64,000 bases of DNA from assembly GCA_948144175.1 (NCBI GenBank), contig CANXME010000408.1, positions 38,126-102,125 of the forward strand, in the 5' to 3' direction. The translations under genes and the position numbers were made by a program. The DNA is from Closterium sp. NIES-65. Lineage: Eukaryota > Streptophyta > Zygnematophyceae > Desmidiales > Closteriaceae. Of the stretch, positions 1 to 11,999 are shown piece by piece (position 1 is the stretch's first letter; each line of letters begins with the position of its first letter). The notes under the pieces are model-generated. The model did no database searches. It was not told the origin of the DNA and was given only the letters and a program-made list of their open reading frames with translations.

Positions 1-3000
1 CTTCCAGATTCCATCCCCTTCTCCCTGATTCCATCCCCTTCTCCCAGATTTCATCCCCTTCTTCCAGATTCCATCCCCTTCAACCAGATTCCATCCCCTT
101 CTCCCAGATTCCATCCCCTTCTCCCTGATTCCATCCCCTTCTCTCAGATTCCATCCTTTCTACCAGATTCCATCCCCTTCTCCTAGATTCCATCCCCTTC
201 TCCCTCATTCCATCCCATTCTCCCAGATTCCATCCCCTTGTCCCAGATTCCATCCCCTTCTCCCAGATTCCATCCCCTTCTCCCTGATTCCATCCCCTTC
301 TCCCTGATTCTATCCCCTTCTCCCAGATTCCATCCCCTTCTCCCAGATTCCATCCCCTTCTCCCTCATTCCATCCCCTTCTTCCAGATTCCATCCCCTTC
401 TCCCAGATTCCATCCCCTTCTCCAAGATTGCATCCCCTTCTCCCATGTTCCATCCCCTTCTCCCAGATTCCATCCCCTTCTCCCAGATTCCATCTCCTTC
501 TCCCAGATTCCATCCCTTTCTCCCAGATTCCATCCCCTTCTCCCAGATTCCATCCCCTTCTCCCAGGTTTCATCCCCTTCTCCCAGATTCCATCCCCTTC
601 TCCCAGATTCCATCCCCTTCTCCCAGATTCCATCCCCTTCTCCCAGATTCCATCCCCTTCTCCCAAATTCCATCCCCTTCTCCCAGATTCCATCCCCTTC
701 TCCCTCATTCCATCCGGTTCTCCCAAATTCCATCCCTTCTCCCTGATTCCATCCCCTTCTCCCAGATTCCATCCCCTTCTCCTAGATTCCATCCCCATCT
801 CCCTGATTCCATCCCCTTCTCCAGATTCCATCCCCTTCTCCCAAATTCCATCCCCTTCTCCCAGATTCCATCCCCTTCTCCCTCATTCCATCCCCTTCTC
901 CCAGATTCCATCCCCTTCTCCCAGATTCCATCCCCTTCTCCCAGATTCCACCCCCTTCTCCTAGATTCCACCCCCTTCTCCCAGATTCCATCCCCTTCTC
1001 CCAGATTCCATCCCCTTCTCCCTGATTCTATCCCCTTCTCCCAGATTCCATCCCCTTCTCCCAGATTCCATCCCCTTCTCCCAGATTCCATCCCCTTCTT
1101 CCAGATTTCATCCCCTTCTCCCAGATTCCATCCCCTTTTTCCAGATTCCATCCCCTTCTCCTAGATTCCATCCCCTTCTCCCACATTCCATCCCCTTCTC
1201 CCAGATACCATCCCCTTCTCCCAGATTCCATCCCCTTCTCCTTGATTCCATCCCCTTCTCCCAAATTCCATCCCTTCTCCCAGATTCTATCCCCTTCTCC
1301 CAGATTCCATCCCATTCTCCCTCATTCCATCCCCTTCTCCTAGATTCCATCCCCTTCTCCCGGATTCCATCCCTTTCTCCCAGATTCCATCCCCTTCTTC
1401 CAGATTTCATCCCCTTCTCCCAGATTCCATCCCCTTCTTCCAGATTCCATCCCCTTCTCCCTGATTTCATCCCCTTCTCCCAAATTTCATCCCCTTCTCC
1501 CAGATTCCATCCCCTTCAACCAGATTCCATCCCCTTCTCCCAGATTCCATCCCCTTCTCCCTGATTCCATCCCCTTCTCTCAGATTCCATCTTTTCTACC
1601 AGATTCCATCCCCTTCTCCCAGATTCCATCCCCTTCTCCCTCATTCCATCCCATTCTCCCAGATTCCATCCCCTTCCCCCAGATTCCATCCCCTTCTCCC
1701 AGATTCCATCCCCTTTTCCCTGATTCCATCCCCTTCTCCCTGATTCCATCCCCTTCTCCCAGATTCCATCCCCTTCTCCCAGATTCCATCCCCTTCTCCC
1801 AGATTCCATCCCCTTCTCCCGATTCCATCCCCTTCTCCCAGATTCCATCCCCTTCTGCCAGATCCCATCCCCTTCTCCCAAATTCCATCCCCTTCTCCCA
1901 GATTCCATCCCCTTCTCCCAGATTCCATCCCCATCTCCCAGATTCCATCCCCTTCTTCCAGATTCCATCCCCTTCTCCCAGATTCCATCCCCTTCTCCCA
2001 GATTCCATCCCCTTCTCCCAGATTCCATCCCCTTCTCCTTGATTCCATCCCCTTCTCCCAAATTCCATCCCTTCTCCCAGATTCCATCCCCTTCTCCCAG
2101 ATTCCATCCCCTTCTCCCTCATTCCATCCCCTTCTCCCAGATTCTATCCCCTTCTCCCAAATTCCATCCCCTTCTCCCAGATTCCATCCCCTTCTTCCAG
2201 ATTCCATCCCCTTCTCCCAGATTCCATCCCCTTCAACCAGATTCCATCCCCTTCTCCCAGATTCCATCGCCTTCTCCCAGATTCCATCCCCTTCCCCTAA
2301 ATTCCATCCCTTTCTCCCTAATTGCATCCCCTTCTCCCATATTCCATCCCCTTCTCCCAGATTCTATCCCCTTCTCCGAGATTCCATCCCCTTCTCCCAG
2401 ATTCCATCCCCTTCTCCCAGATTCCATCCCCTTCTCCCTGACTCCATCCCTATCTCCCAGATCCCATCCCCTTCTCCCAGATTCCACCCCCTTCTCCCAG
2501 ATTCCATCCCCTTCTCCCAGATTCCATCCCCTTCTCCCTGATTCCATCCCCTTTTCCCAGATTCCATCCCCTTCTCCCAGATTCCATCCCCTTCTCCCAG
2601 ATTCCATCCCCTTCTCCCAGATTCCATCCCCTTCTCCCGGATTCCATCCCCTTCTGCCAGATTCCATCCCCTTCTCCCAGATTCCATCCCCTTCTCCCAG
2701 ATTCCATCCCCTTCTCCCAGATTCCATCCCCTTCTCCCAGATTCCATCCCCTTTACCCAGATTCCATCCCCTTCTCCCAGATTCCATCCCCTTCTCCCTC
2801 ATTCCATCCCCTTCTCCCAGATTCCATCCCCTTCTCCCAGATTCCATCCCCATCTCCCAGATTCCATCCCCTTCTCCCAGATTCCATCCCCTTCTCCCTC
2901 ATTCCATCCCCTTCTCCCAGATTCCATCCCCTTCTCCCAGATTCCATCCCCATCTCCCAGATTCCATCCCCTTCTTCCAGATTCCATCCCCTTCTCCCTG

Positions 3001-5211
3001 ATTCCATCCCCTTCTCCCAGATTTCATCCCCTTCTCCCATATTCCATCCCCTTCAACCAGATTCCATCCCCTTCTCCCAGATTCCATCCCCTTCTCCCAG
3101 ATTCCATCCCCTTCCCCTAAATTCCATCCCCTTCTCCCTAATTGAATCCCCTTCTCCCTAATTCCATCCCCTTCTCCAAGATTCTATCCCCTTCCCCGAG
3201 ATTCCATCCCCTTCTCCCAGATTCCATCCCCTTCTCCCAGATTCCATCCCCTTCTCCCTGACTCCATCCCCTTCTCCCAGATTCCATCCCCTTCTCCCAG
3301 ATTCCACACCCTTCTCCCAGATTCCATCCCCTTCTCCTAGATTCCATCCCCTTCTCCCTGATTCCATCCCCTTTTCCCAGATTCCATCCCCTTCTCCCAG
3401 ATTCCATCCCCTTCTCCCAGATTCCATCCCCTTCTCCCTGATTCCATCCCCTTCTCCCTGATTCCATCCCCTTTTCCCAGATTCCATCCCCTTCTCCCAT
3501 ATTCCATCCCCTTCTCCCAGATTCCACCCCCTTCTCCTAGATTCCATCCCCTTCTCCCAGATTCCACCCCCTTCTCCCAGATTCCATCCCCTTCTCCCAG
3601 ATTCCATCCCCTTCTCCCTGATTCCATCCCCTTTTCCCAGATTCCATCCCCTTCTCCTAGATTCCATCCCCTTCTCCTAGATTCCATCCCCTTCTCCCAG
3701 ATTCCATCCCCTTCTCCCGGATTCCATCCCCTTCTGCCAGATTCCATCCCCTTCTCCCAGATTCTATCCCCTTCTCCCAGATTCCATCCCCTTCTCCCAG
3801 ATTCCATCCCCTTCTCCCAGATTCCATCCCCTTTACCCAGATTCCATCCCCTTCTCCCAGATTCCATCCCCTTCTCCCTCATTCCATCCCCTTCTCCCAG
3901 ATTCCATCCCCTTCTCCTAGATTCCATCCCCATCTCCCAGATTCCATCCCCTTCTCCCAGATTCCATCCCCTTCTCCCTCATTCCATCCCCTTCTCCCAG
4001 ATTCCATCCCCTTCTCCCAGATTCCATCCCCTTTACCCAGATTCCATCCCCTTCTCCCAGATTCCATCCCCTTCTCCCTCATTCCATCCCCTTCTCCCAG
4101 ATTCCATCCCCTTCTTCCAGATTCCATCCCCATCTCCCAGATTCCATCCCCTTCTCCCAGATTCCATCCCCTTCCCCTAAATTCCATCCCCTTCTCCCTA
4201 ATTGAATCCCCTTCTCCCAGATTCCATCCCCTTCTCCCAGATTCTATCCCCTTCTCCGAGATTCCATCCCCTTCTCCCAGATTCCATCCCCTTCTCCCAG
4301 ATTCCATCCCCTTTACCTAGATTCCATCCCCTTCTCCCAGATTCCATCCCCTTCTCCCTCATTCCATCCCCTTCTCCCAGATTCCATCCCCTTCTCCCAG
4401 ATTCCATCCCCATCTCCCAGATTCCATCCCCTTCTCCCAGATTCCATCCCCTTCTCCCTGATTCCATCCCCTTCTCCCTGATTCCATCCCCTTTTCCCAG
4501 ATTCCATCCCCTTCTCCCAGATTCTATCCCCTTCTCCGAGATTCCATCCCCTTCTCCCAGATTCCACCCCCTTCTCCCAGATTCCATCCCCTTCTCCCAG
4601 ATTCCATCCCCTTCTCCCTGATTCCATCCCCTTTTCCCAGATTCCATCCCCTTCTCCTAGATTCCATCCCCTTCTCCCAGATTCCATCCCCTTCTCCCAG
4701 ATTCCATCCCCTTCTCCTTGATTCCATCCCCTTCTCCCAAATTCCATCCCTTCTCCTAGATTCCATCCCCTTCTCCCAGATTCCATCCCCTTCTCCCTCA
4801 TTCCATCCCCTTCTCCCAGATTCCATCCCCTTCTTCCAGATTCCATCCCCTTCTCCTTGATTCCATCCCCTTCTCCCAGATTTCATCCCCTTCTCCCAGA
4901 TTCCATCCCCTTCAACCAGATTCCATCCCCTTCTCCCAGATTCCATCCCCTTCTCCCTAATTCCATCCCCTTCTCTCAGATTCCATCCTTTCTACCAGAT
5001 TCCATCCCCTTCTCCCAGATTCCATCCCCTTCTCCCTCATTCCATTCCATTCTCCCAGATTCCATCCCCTTATCCCAGATTCCATCCCCTTCTCCCAGAT
5101 TCCATCCCCTTCTCCCTGATTCCATCCCCTTCTCCCTGATTCCATCCCCTTCTCCCAGATTCCATCCCCTTCTCCCAGATTCCATCCCCTTCTCCCAGAT
5201 TCCATCCCCTT

Positions 5212-6130
5212 CCCCCGATTCCATCCCCTTCTCCCAGATTCCATCCCCTTCTCCCGGATTCCATCCCCTTCTGCCAGATTCCATCCCCTTCTCCCAGATT
5301 CCATCCCCTTCTCCCAGATTCCATCCCCTTCTCCCGATTCCATCCCCTTCTCCCAGATTCCATCCCCTTCTCCCGGATTCCATCCCCTTCTGCCAGATTC
5401 CATCCCCTTCTCCCAGATTCCATCCCCTTCTCCCAGATTCCATCCCCTTCTCCCAGATTCCATCCCCTTCTCCCAGATTCCATCCCCTTCTCCCCGATTC
5501 CATCCCCTTCTCCCTGATTCCATCCCCTTCTCCCAGATTCCATCCCCTTCTCCCAGATTCCATCCCCTTCTCCCAGATTCCATCCCCTTCTCCCAGATTC
5601 CATCCCCTTCTCCCTGATTCCATCCCCTTCTCCAAGATTCCATCCCCTTCTCCCACATTCCATCCCCTTCTCCCAGATTCCATCCCCTTCCCCCGATTCC
5701 ATCCCCTTCTCCCAGATTCCATCCCCTTCTCCCGGATTCCATCCCCTTCTGCCAGATTCCATCCCCTTCTCCCAGATTCCATCCCCTTCTCCCAGATTCC
5801 ATCCCCTTCTCCCGATTCCATCCCCTTCTCCCAGATTCCATCCCCTTCTCCCGGATTCCATCCCCTTCTGCCAGATTCCATCCCCTTCTCCCAGATTCCA
5901 TCCCCTTCTCCCAGATTCCATCCCCTTCTCCCAGATTCCATCCCCTTCTCCCAGATTCCATCCCCTTCTCCCTGATTCCATCCCCTTCTCCCTGATTCCA
6001 TCCCCTTCTCCCAGATTCCATCCCCTTCTCCCAGATTCCATCCCCTTCTCCCTGATTCCATCCCCTTCTCCCAGATTCCATCCCCTTCTCCCTGATTCCA
6101 TCCCCTTCTCCCAGATTCCATCCCCTTCTC
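5212..6130. repeat. 478-bp higher-order repeat in the 20-bp array (two copies)
   Basis: Landmark variants recur with a constant 478-bp offset. The CCCCCGATT unit is at about 5212 and 5690. The CTGCCAG unit is at about 5271 and 5749, and again at 5390 and 5868. The offset equals 24 units minus 2 bp, which fits the presence of 19-bp units. Within each copy a 119-bp sub-block is also repeated. Copy boundaries are approximate because neighbouring units are nearly identical. Confidence 0.65.
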
Positions 6131-6170
6131 CCAGATTCCATCCCCTTCTCCCAGATTCCATCCCCTTCTC

Positions 6171-7088
6171 CCGATTCCATCCCCTTCTCCCAGATTCCAT
6201 CCCCTTCTCCCGGATTCCATCCCCTTCTCCCAGATTCCATCCCCTTCTCCCATATTCCATCCCCTTCTCCCAGATTTCATCCCCTTCTCCCAGATTCCAT
6301 CCCCTTCTCCCTGATTCCATCCCCTTCTCCCTGATTCCAACCCCTTCTCCCAGATTCCATCCCCTTCTCCCAGATTCCATCCCCTTCTCCCAGATTCCAT
6401 CCCCTTCTCCCAGATTCCATCCCCTTCTCCCTGATTCCATCCCCTTCTCCCTGATTCCATCCCCTTCTCCCAGATTCCATCCCCTTCTCCCAGATTCCAT
6501 CCCCTTCTCCCTGATTCCATCCCCTTCTCCCAGATTCCATCCCCTTCTCCCTGATTCCATCCCCTTCTCCCAGATTCCATCCCCTTCTCCCAGATTCCAT
6601 CCCTTTCTCCCAGATTCCATCCCCTTCTCCCGATTCCATCCCCTTCTCCCAGATTCCATCCCCTTCTCCCGGATTCCATCCCCTTCTCCCAGATTCCATC
6701 CCCTTCTCCCATATTCCATCCCCTTCTCCCAGATTTCATCCCCTTCTCCCAGATTCCATCCCCTTCTCCCTGATTCCATCCCCTTCTCCCTGATTCCATC
6801 CCCTTCTCCCAGATTCCATCCCCTTCTCCCAGATTCCATCCCCTTCTCTCAAATTCCATCCCCTTCTCCCAGATTCCATCCCCTTCTCCCTGATTCCATC
6901 CCCTTCTCCCTGATTCCATCCCCTTCTCCCTGATTCCATCCCCTTCTCCCTGATTCCATCCCCTTCTCCCAGATTCCATCCCCTTCTCCCGATTCCATCC
7001 CCTTCTCCCAGATTCCATCCCCTTCTCCCGGATTCCATCCCCTTCTGCCAGATTCCATCCCCTTCTTTCAGATTCCATCCCCTTCTCC
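6171..7088. repeat. 459-bp higher-order repeat in the 20-bp array (two copies)
   Basis: The 19-bp CCGATTCC unit is at 6171 and 6630, and the CATATTCC unit at 6251 and 6710. Both pairs are offset by 459 bp (23 units minus 1 bp). The second copy diverges toward its right end. The 478-bp period to the left and this 459-bp period differ by one 19-bp unit, consistent with successive unequal exchange. Confidence 0.6.
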
Positions 7089-8579
7089 CAGATTCCATCC
7101 CCTTCTCCCAGATTCCATCCCCTTCTCCCAGATTCCATCCCCTTTACCCACATTCCATCCCCTTCTCCCAGATTCCATCCCCTTCTCCCTCATTCCATCC
7201 CCTTCTCCCAGATTCTATCCCCTTCTCCCAGATTCCATCCCCATCTCCCAGATTCCATCCCCTTTTCCCAGATTCCATCCCCTTCCCCTAAATTCCATCC
7301 CCTTCTCCCTAATTGCATCCCCTTCTCCCAGATTCCATCCTCTTCTCCCAGATTCTATCCCCTTCTCCGAGATTACATCCCCTTCTCCCAGATTCCATCC
7401 CCTTCTCCCTGATTCCATCCCCTTCTCCCATATTCCATCCCCTTCTCCCATATTCCATCCCCTTCTCCCAGATTCCACCCCCTTCTCCTAGATTCCATCC
7501 CCTTCTCCCAGATTCCATCCCCTTCTCCCAGATTCCACCCCCTTCTCCTAGATTCCATCCCCTTCTCCCAGATTCCATCCCCTTTACCCAGATTCCATCC
7601 CCTTCTCCCAGATTCCATCCCCTTCTCCCTCATTCTATCCCCTTCTCCCAGATTCCATCCCCTTCTCCCAGATTCCATCCCCATCTCCCAGATTCCATCC
7701 CCTTCTCCCAGATTCCATCCCCTTCCCCTAAATTCCATCCCCTTCTCCCTAATTGAATCCCCTTCTCCCAGATTCCATCCCCTTCTCCCATATTCTATCC
7801 CCTTCTCCGAGATTCCATCCCCTTCTCCCAGATTCCATCCCCTTCTCCCAGATTCCATCCCCTTCTCCCTGACTCCATCCCCTTCTCCTAGATTCCATCC
7901 CCTTCTCCCAGATTCCACCCCCTTCTCCCAGATTCCATCCCCTTCTCCCAGATTCCATCCCCTTCTCCCTGATTCCATCCCCTTTTCCCAGATTCCATCC
8001 CCTTCTCCTAGATTCCATCCCCTTCTCCCAGATTCCATCCCCTTCTCCCAGATTCCATCCCCTTCTCCTTGATTCCATCCCCTTCTCCCAAATTCCATCC
8101 CTTCTCCCAGATTCCATCCCCTTCTCCCAGATTCCATCCCCTTCTCCCTCATTCCATCCCCTTCTCCCAGATTCCATCCCCTTCTCCCAGATTCCATCCC
8201 CTTCTTCCAGATTCCATCCCCTTATTCTTGATTCCATCCCCTTCTCCCAGATTTCATCCCCTTCTCCCAGATTCCATCCCCTTCAACCAGATTCCATCCC
8301 CTTCTCCCAGATTCCATCCCCTTCTCCCAGATTCCATCCCCTTCTCTCAGATTCCATCCTTTCTACCAGATTCCATCCCCTTCTCCCAGATTCCATCCCC
8401 TTCTCCCTCATTCCATCCCATTCTCCCAGATTCCATCCCCTTATCCTAGATTCCATCCCCTTCTCCCAGATTCCATCCCCTTCTCCCTGATTCCATCCCC
8501 TTCTCCCAGATTCCATCCCCTTCTCCCAGATTCCATCCCCTTCTCCCAGATTCCTTCCCCTTCCCCCGATTCCATCCCC

Positions 8580-11295
8580 TTCTCCCAGATTCCATCCCCT
8601 TCTCCCGGATTCCATCCCCTTCTGCCAGATTCCATCCCCTTCTCCCAGATTCCATCCCCTTCTCCCAGATTCCATCCCCTTCTCCCAGATTCCATCCCCT
8701 TCTGCCAGATTCCATCCCCTTTACCCAGATTCCATCCCCTTCTCCCAAATTCCATCCCCTTCTCCCTCATTCCATCCCCTTCTCCCAGATTCCATCCCCT
8801 TCTCCCAGATTCCATCCCCATCTCCCTGATTCCATCCCCTTCTCCCAGATTCCATCCCCTTCCCCTAAATTCCATCCCCTTCTCCCTAATTGCATCCCCT
8901 TCTCCCAGATTTCATCCCCTTCTCCCAGATTCTATCCCCTTCTCCGAGATTCCATCCCCTTCTCCCAGATTCCATCCCCTTCTCCCAGATTCCATCCCCT
9001 TCTCCCTGATTCCATCCCCTTCTCCCAGATTCCATCCCCTTCTCCCAGATTCCACCCCTCTCTCCCAGACTCCATCCCCTTCTCCCAGATTCCATCCCCT
9101 TCTCCCTGATTCCATCCCCTTTTCCCAGATTCCATCCCCTTCTCCCAGATTCCATCCCCTTCTCCCAGATTCCACCCCCTTCTCCTAGATTCCATCCCCT
9201 TCTCCCAGATTCCATCCCCTTCTCCCTGATTCCATCCCCTTTTCCTAGATTCCATCCCCTTCCCCTAAATTCCATCCCCTTCTCCCTAATTGAATCCCCT
9301 TCTCCCAGATTCCATCCCCTTCTCCAAGATTCTATCCCCTTCTCCGAGATTCCATCCCCTTCTCCCAGATTCCATCCCATTCTCCCAGATTCCATCCCCT
9401 TCTCCCTGACTCCATCCCCTTCTCCCAGATTCCATCCCCTTCTCCCAGATTCCACCCCCTTCTCCCAGATTCCATCCCCTTCTCCCAGATTCCATCCCCT
9501 TCTCCCTGATTCTATCCCCTTTTCCCAGATTCCATCCCCTTCTCCCAGATTCCATCCCCTTCTCCCAGATTCCATCCCCTTCTCCCAGATTCCATCCCCT
9601 TCTCCTTGATTCCATCCCCTTTTCCCAAATTCCATCCCTTCTCCCAGATTCCATCACCTTCTCCCAGATTCCATCCCTTTCTCCCTCATTCCATCCCCTT
9701 CTCCCAGATTCCATCCCCTTCTCCCAGATTCCATCCCCTTCTTTCAGATTTCATCCCCTTCTTCCAGATTCCATCCCCTTCTCCCTGATTCCATCCCCTT
9801 CTCCCAGATTTCATCCCCTTCTCCCAGATTCCATCCCCTTGAACCAGATTCCATCCCCTTCTCCCAGATTCCATCCCCTTCTCCCTGATTCCATCCCCTT
9901 CTCTCATATTCCATCCTTTCTACTAGATTCCATCCCCTTCTCCCAGATTCCATCCCCTTCTCCCGGATTCCATCCCCTTCTGCCAGATTCCATCCCCTTC
10001 TCCCAGATTCCATCCCCTTCTCCCAGATTCCATCCCCTTCTCCCAGATTCCATCCCCTTCTGCCAGATTCCATCCCCTTTACCCAGATTCCATCCCCTTC
10101 TCCCAAATTCCATCCCCTTCTCCCTCATTCCATCCCCTTCTCCCAGATTCCATCCCCTTCTCCCAGATTCCATCCCCATCTCCCTGATTCCATCCCCTTC
10201 TCCCAGATTCCATCCCCTTCCCCTAAATTCCATCCCCTTCTCCCTAATTGCATCCCCTTCTCCCAGATTTCATCCCCTTCTCCCAGATTCTATCCCCTTC
10301 TCCGAGATTCCATCCCCTTCTCCCAGATTCCATCCCCTTCTCCCAGATTCCATCCCCTTCTCCCTGATTCCATCCCCTTCTCCCAGATTCCATCCCCTTC
10401 TCCCAGATTCCACCCCTCTCTCCCAGACTCCATCCCCTTCTCCCAGATTCCATCCCCTTCTCCCTGATTCCATCCCCTTTTCCCAGATTCCATCCCCTTC
10501 TCCCAGATTCCATCCCCTTCTCCCAGATTCCACCCCCTTCTCCTAGATTCCATCCCCTTCTCCCAGATTCCATCCCCTTCTCCCTGATTCCATCCCCTTT
10601 TCCTAGATTCCATCCCCTTCCCCTAAATTCCATCCCCTTCTCCCTAATTGAATCCCCTTCTCCCAGATTCCATCCCCTTCTCCAAGATTCTATCCCCTTC
10701 TCCGAGATTCCATCCCCTTCTCCCAGATTCCATCCCATTCTCCCAGATTCCATCCCCTTCTCCCTGACTCCATCCCCTTCTCCCAGATTCCATCCCCTTC
10801 TCCCAGATTCCACCCCCTTCTCCCAGATTCCATCCCCTTCTCCCAGATTCCATCCCCTTCTCCCTGATTCTATCCCCTTTTCCCAGATTCCATCCCCTTC
10901 TCCCAGATTCCATCCCCTTCTCCCAGATTCCATCCCCTTCTCCCAGATTCCATCCCCTTCTCCTTGATTCCATCCCCTTTTCCCAAATTCCATCCCTTCT
11001 CCCAGATTCCATCACCTTCTCCCAGATTCCATCCCTTTCTCCCTCATTCCATCCCCTTCTCCCAGATTCCATCCCCTTCTCCCAGATTCCATCCCCTTCT
11101 TTCAGATTTCATCCCCTTCTTCCAGATTCCATCCCCTTCTCCCTGATTCCATCCCCTTCTCCCAGATTTCATCCCCTTCTCCCAGATTCCATCCCCTTGA
11201 ACCAGATTCCATCCCCTTCTCCCAGATTCCATCCCCTTCTCCCTGATTCCATCCCCTTCTCTCATATTCCATCCTTTCTACTAGATTCCATCCCC
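8580..11295. repeat. 1,358-bp tandem segmental duplication in the 20-bp array
   Basis: Two adjacent blocks of about 1,358 bp (approximately 8580-9937 and 9938-11295) carry the same series of unit variants in the same order. The CCCCTAAATTCC / TAATTGCATCC block is at about 8888 and 10246, TAATTGAATCC at about 9290 and 10648, CTCCTTGATTCC with TTTTCCCAAATTCC at about 9604 and 10962, and CCATCACC at about 9651 and 11009. Translations of several frames across the two blocks are identical over as much as 249 residues, so the copies are close to or exactly identical. Edges are uncertain by a few units. Confidence 0.85.
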
Positions 11296-11999
11296 TTCTC
11301 CCAGATTCCATCCCCTTCTCCCTCATTCCATCCCATTCTCCCAGATTCCATCCCCTTGTCCCAGATTCCATCCCCTTCTCCCAGATTCCATCCCCTTCTC
11401 CCTGATTCCATCCCCTTCTCCCTGATTCCATCCCCTTCTCCCAGATTCCATCCCCTTCTCCCAGATTCCATCCCCTTCTCCTTGATTCCATCCCCTTTTC
11501 CCAAATTCCATCCCTTCTCCCAGATTCCATCACCTTCTCCCAGATTCCATCCCTTTCTCCCTCATTCCATCCCCTTCTCCCAGATTCCATCCCCTTCTCC
11601 CAGATTCCATCCCCTTCTTTCAGATTTCATCCCCTTCTTCCAGATTCCATCCCCTTCTCCCTGATTCCATCCCCTTCTCCCAGATTTCATCCCCTTCTCC
11701 CAGATTCCATCCCCTTGAACCAGATTCCATCCCCTTCTCCCAGATTCCATCCCCTTCTCCCTGATTCCATCCCCTTCTCTCATATTCCATCCTTTCTACT
11801 AGATTCCATCCCCTTCTCCCAGATTCCATCCCCTTCTCCCTCATTCCATCCCATTCTCCCAGATTCCATCCCCTTGTCCCAGATTCCATCCCCTTCTCCC
11901 AGATTCCATCCCCTTCTCCCTGATTCCATCCCCTTCTCCCTGATTCCATCCCCTTCTCCCAGATTCCATCCCCTTCTCCCAGATTCCATCCCCTTCTCC
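10964..11999. repeat. 518-bp tandem segmental duplication in the 20-bp array
   Basis: The block 10964-11481 is repeated immediately at 11482-11999. Landmarks TTTTCCCAAATTCC, CCATCACC, CTTTCAGATTTC, CTTGAACCAG and CATCCTTTCTACTAG recur at a 518-bp offset. The first block lies partly inside the second copy of the 1,358-bp duplication, so the 518-bp event is the later one or happened during the same unequal exchange. The right edge is approximate. Confidence 0.8.

Noticed and set aside
238..1164. Long proline/serine-rich open frame on the plus strand, and similar ones through 1-26500
   Set aside because: It is a direct translation of the 20-bp unit with a 20-residue cycle. Equivalent open frames exist in other frames and on the other strand over the same bases, and there is no promoter, start context or non-repeat domain.
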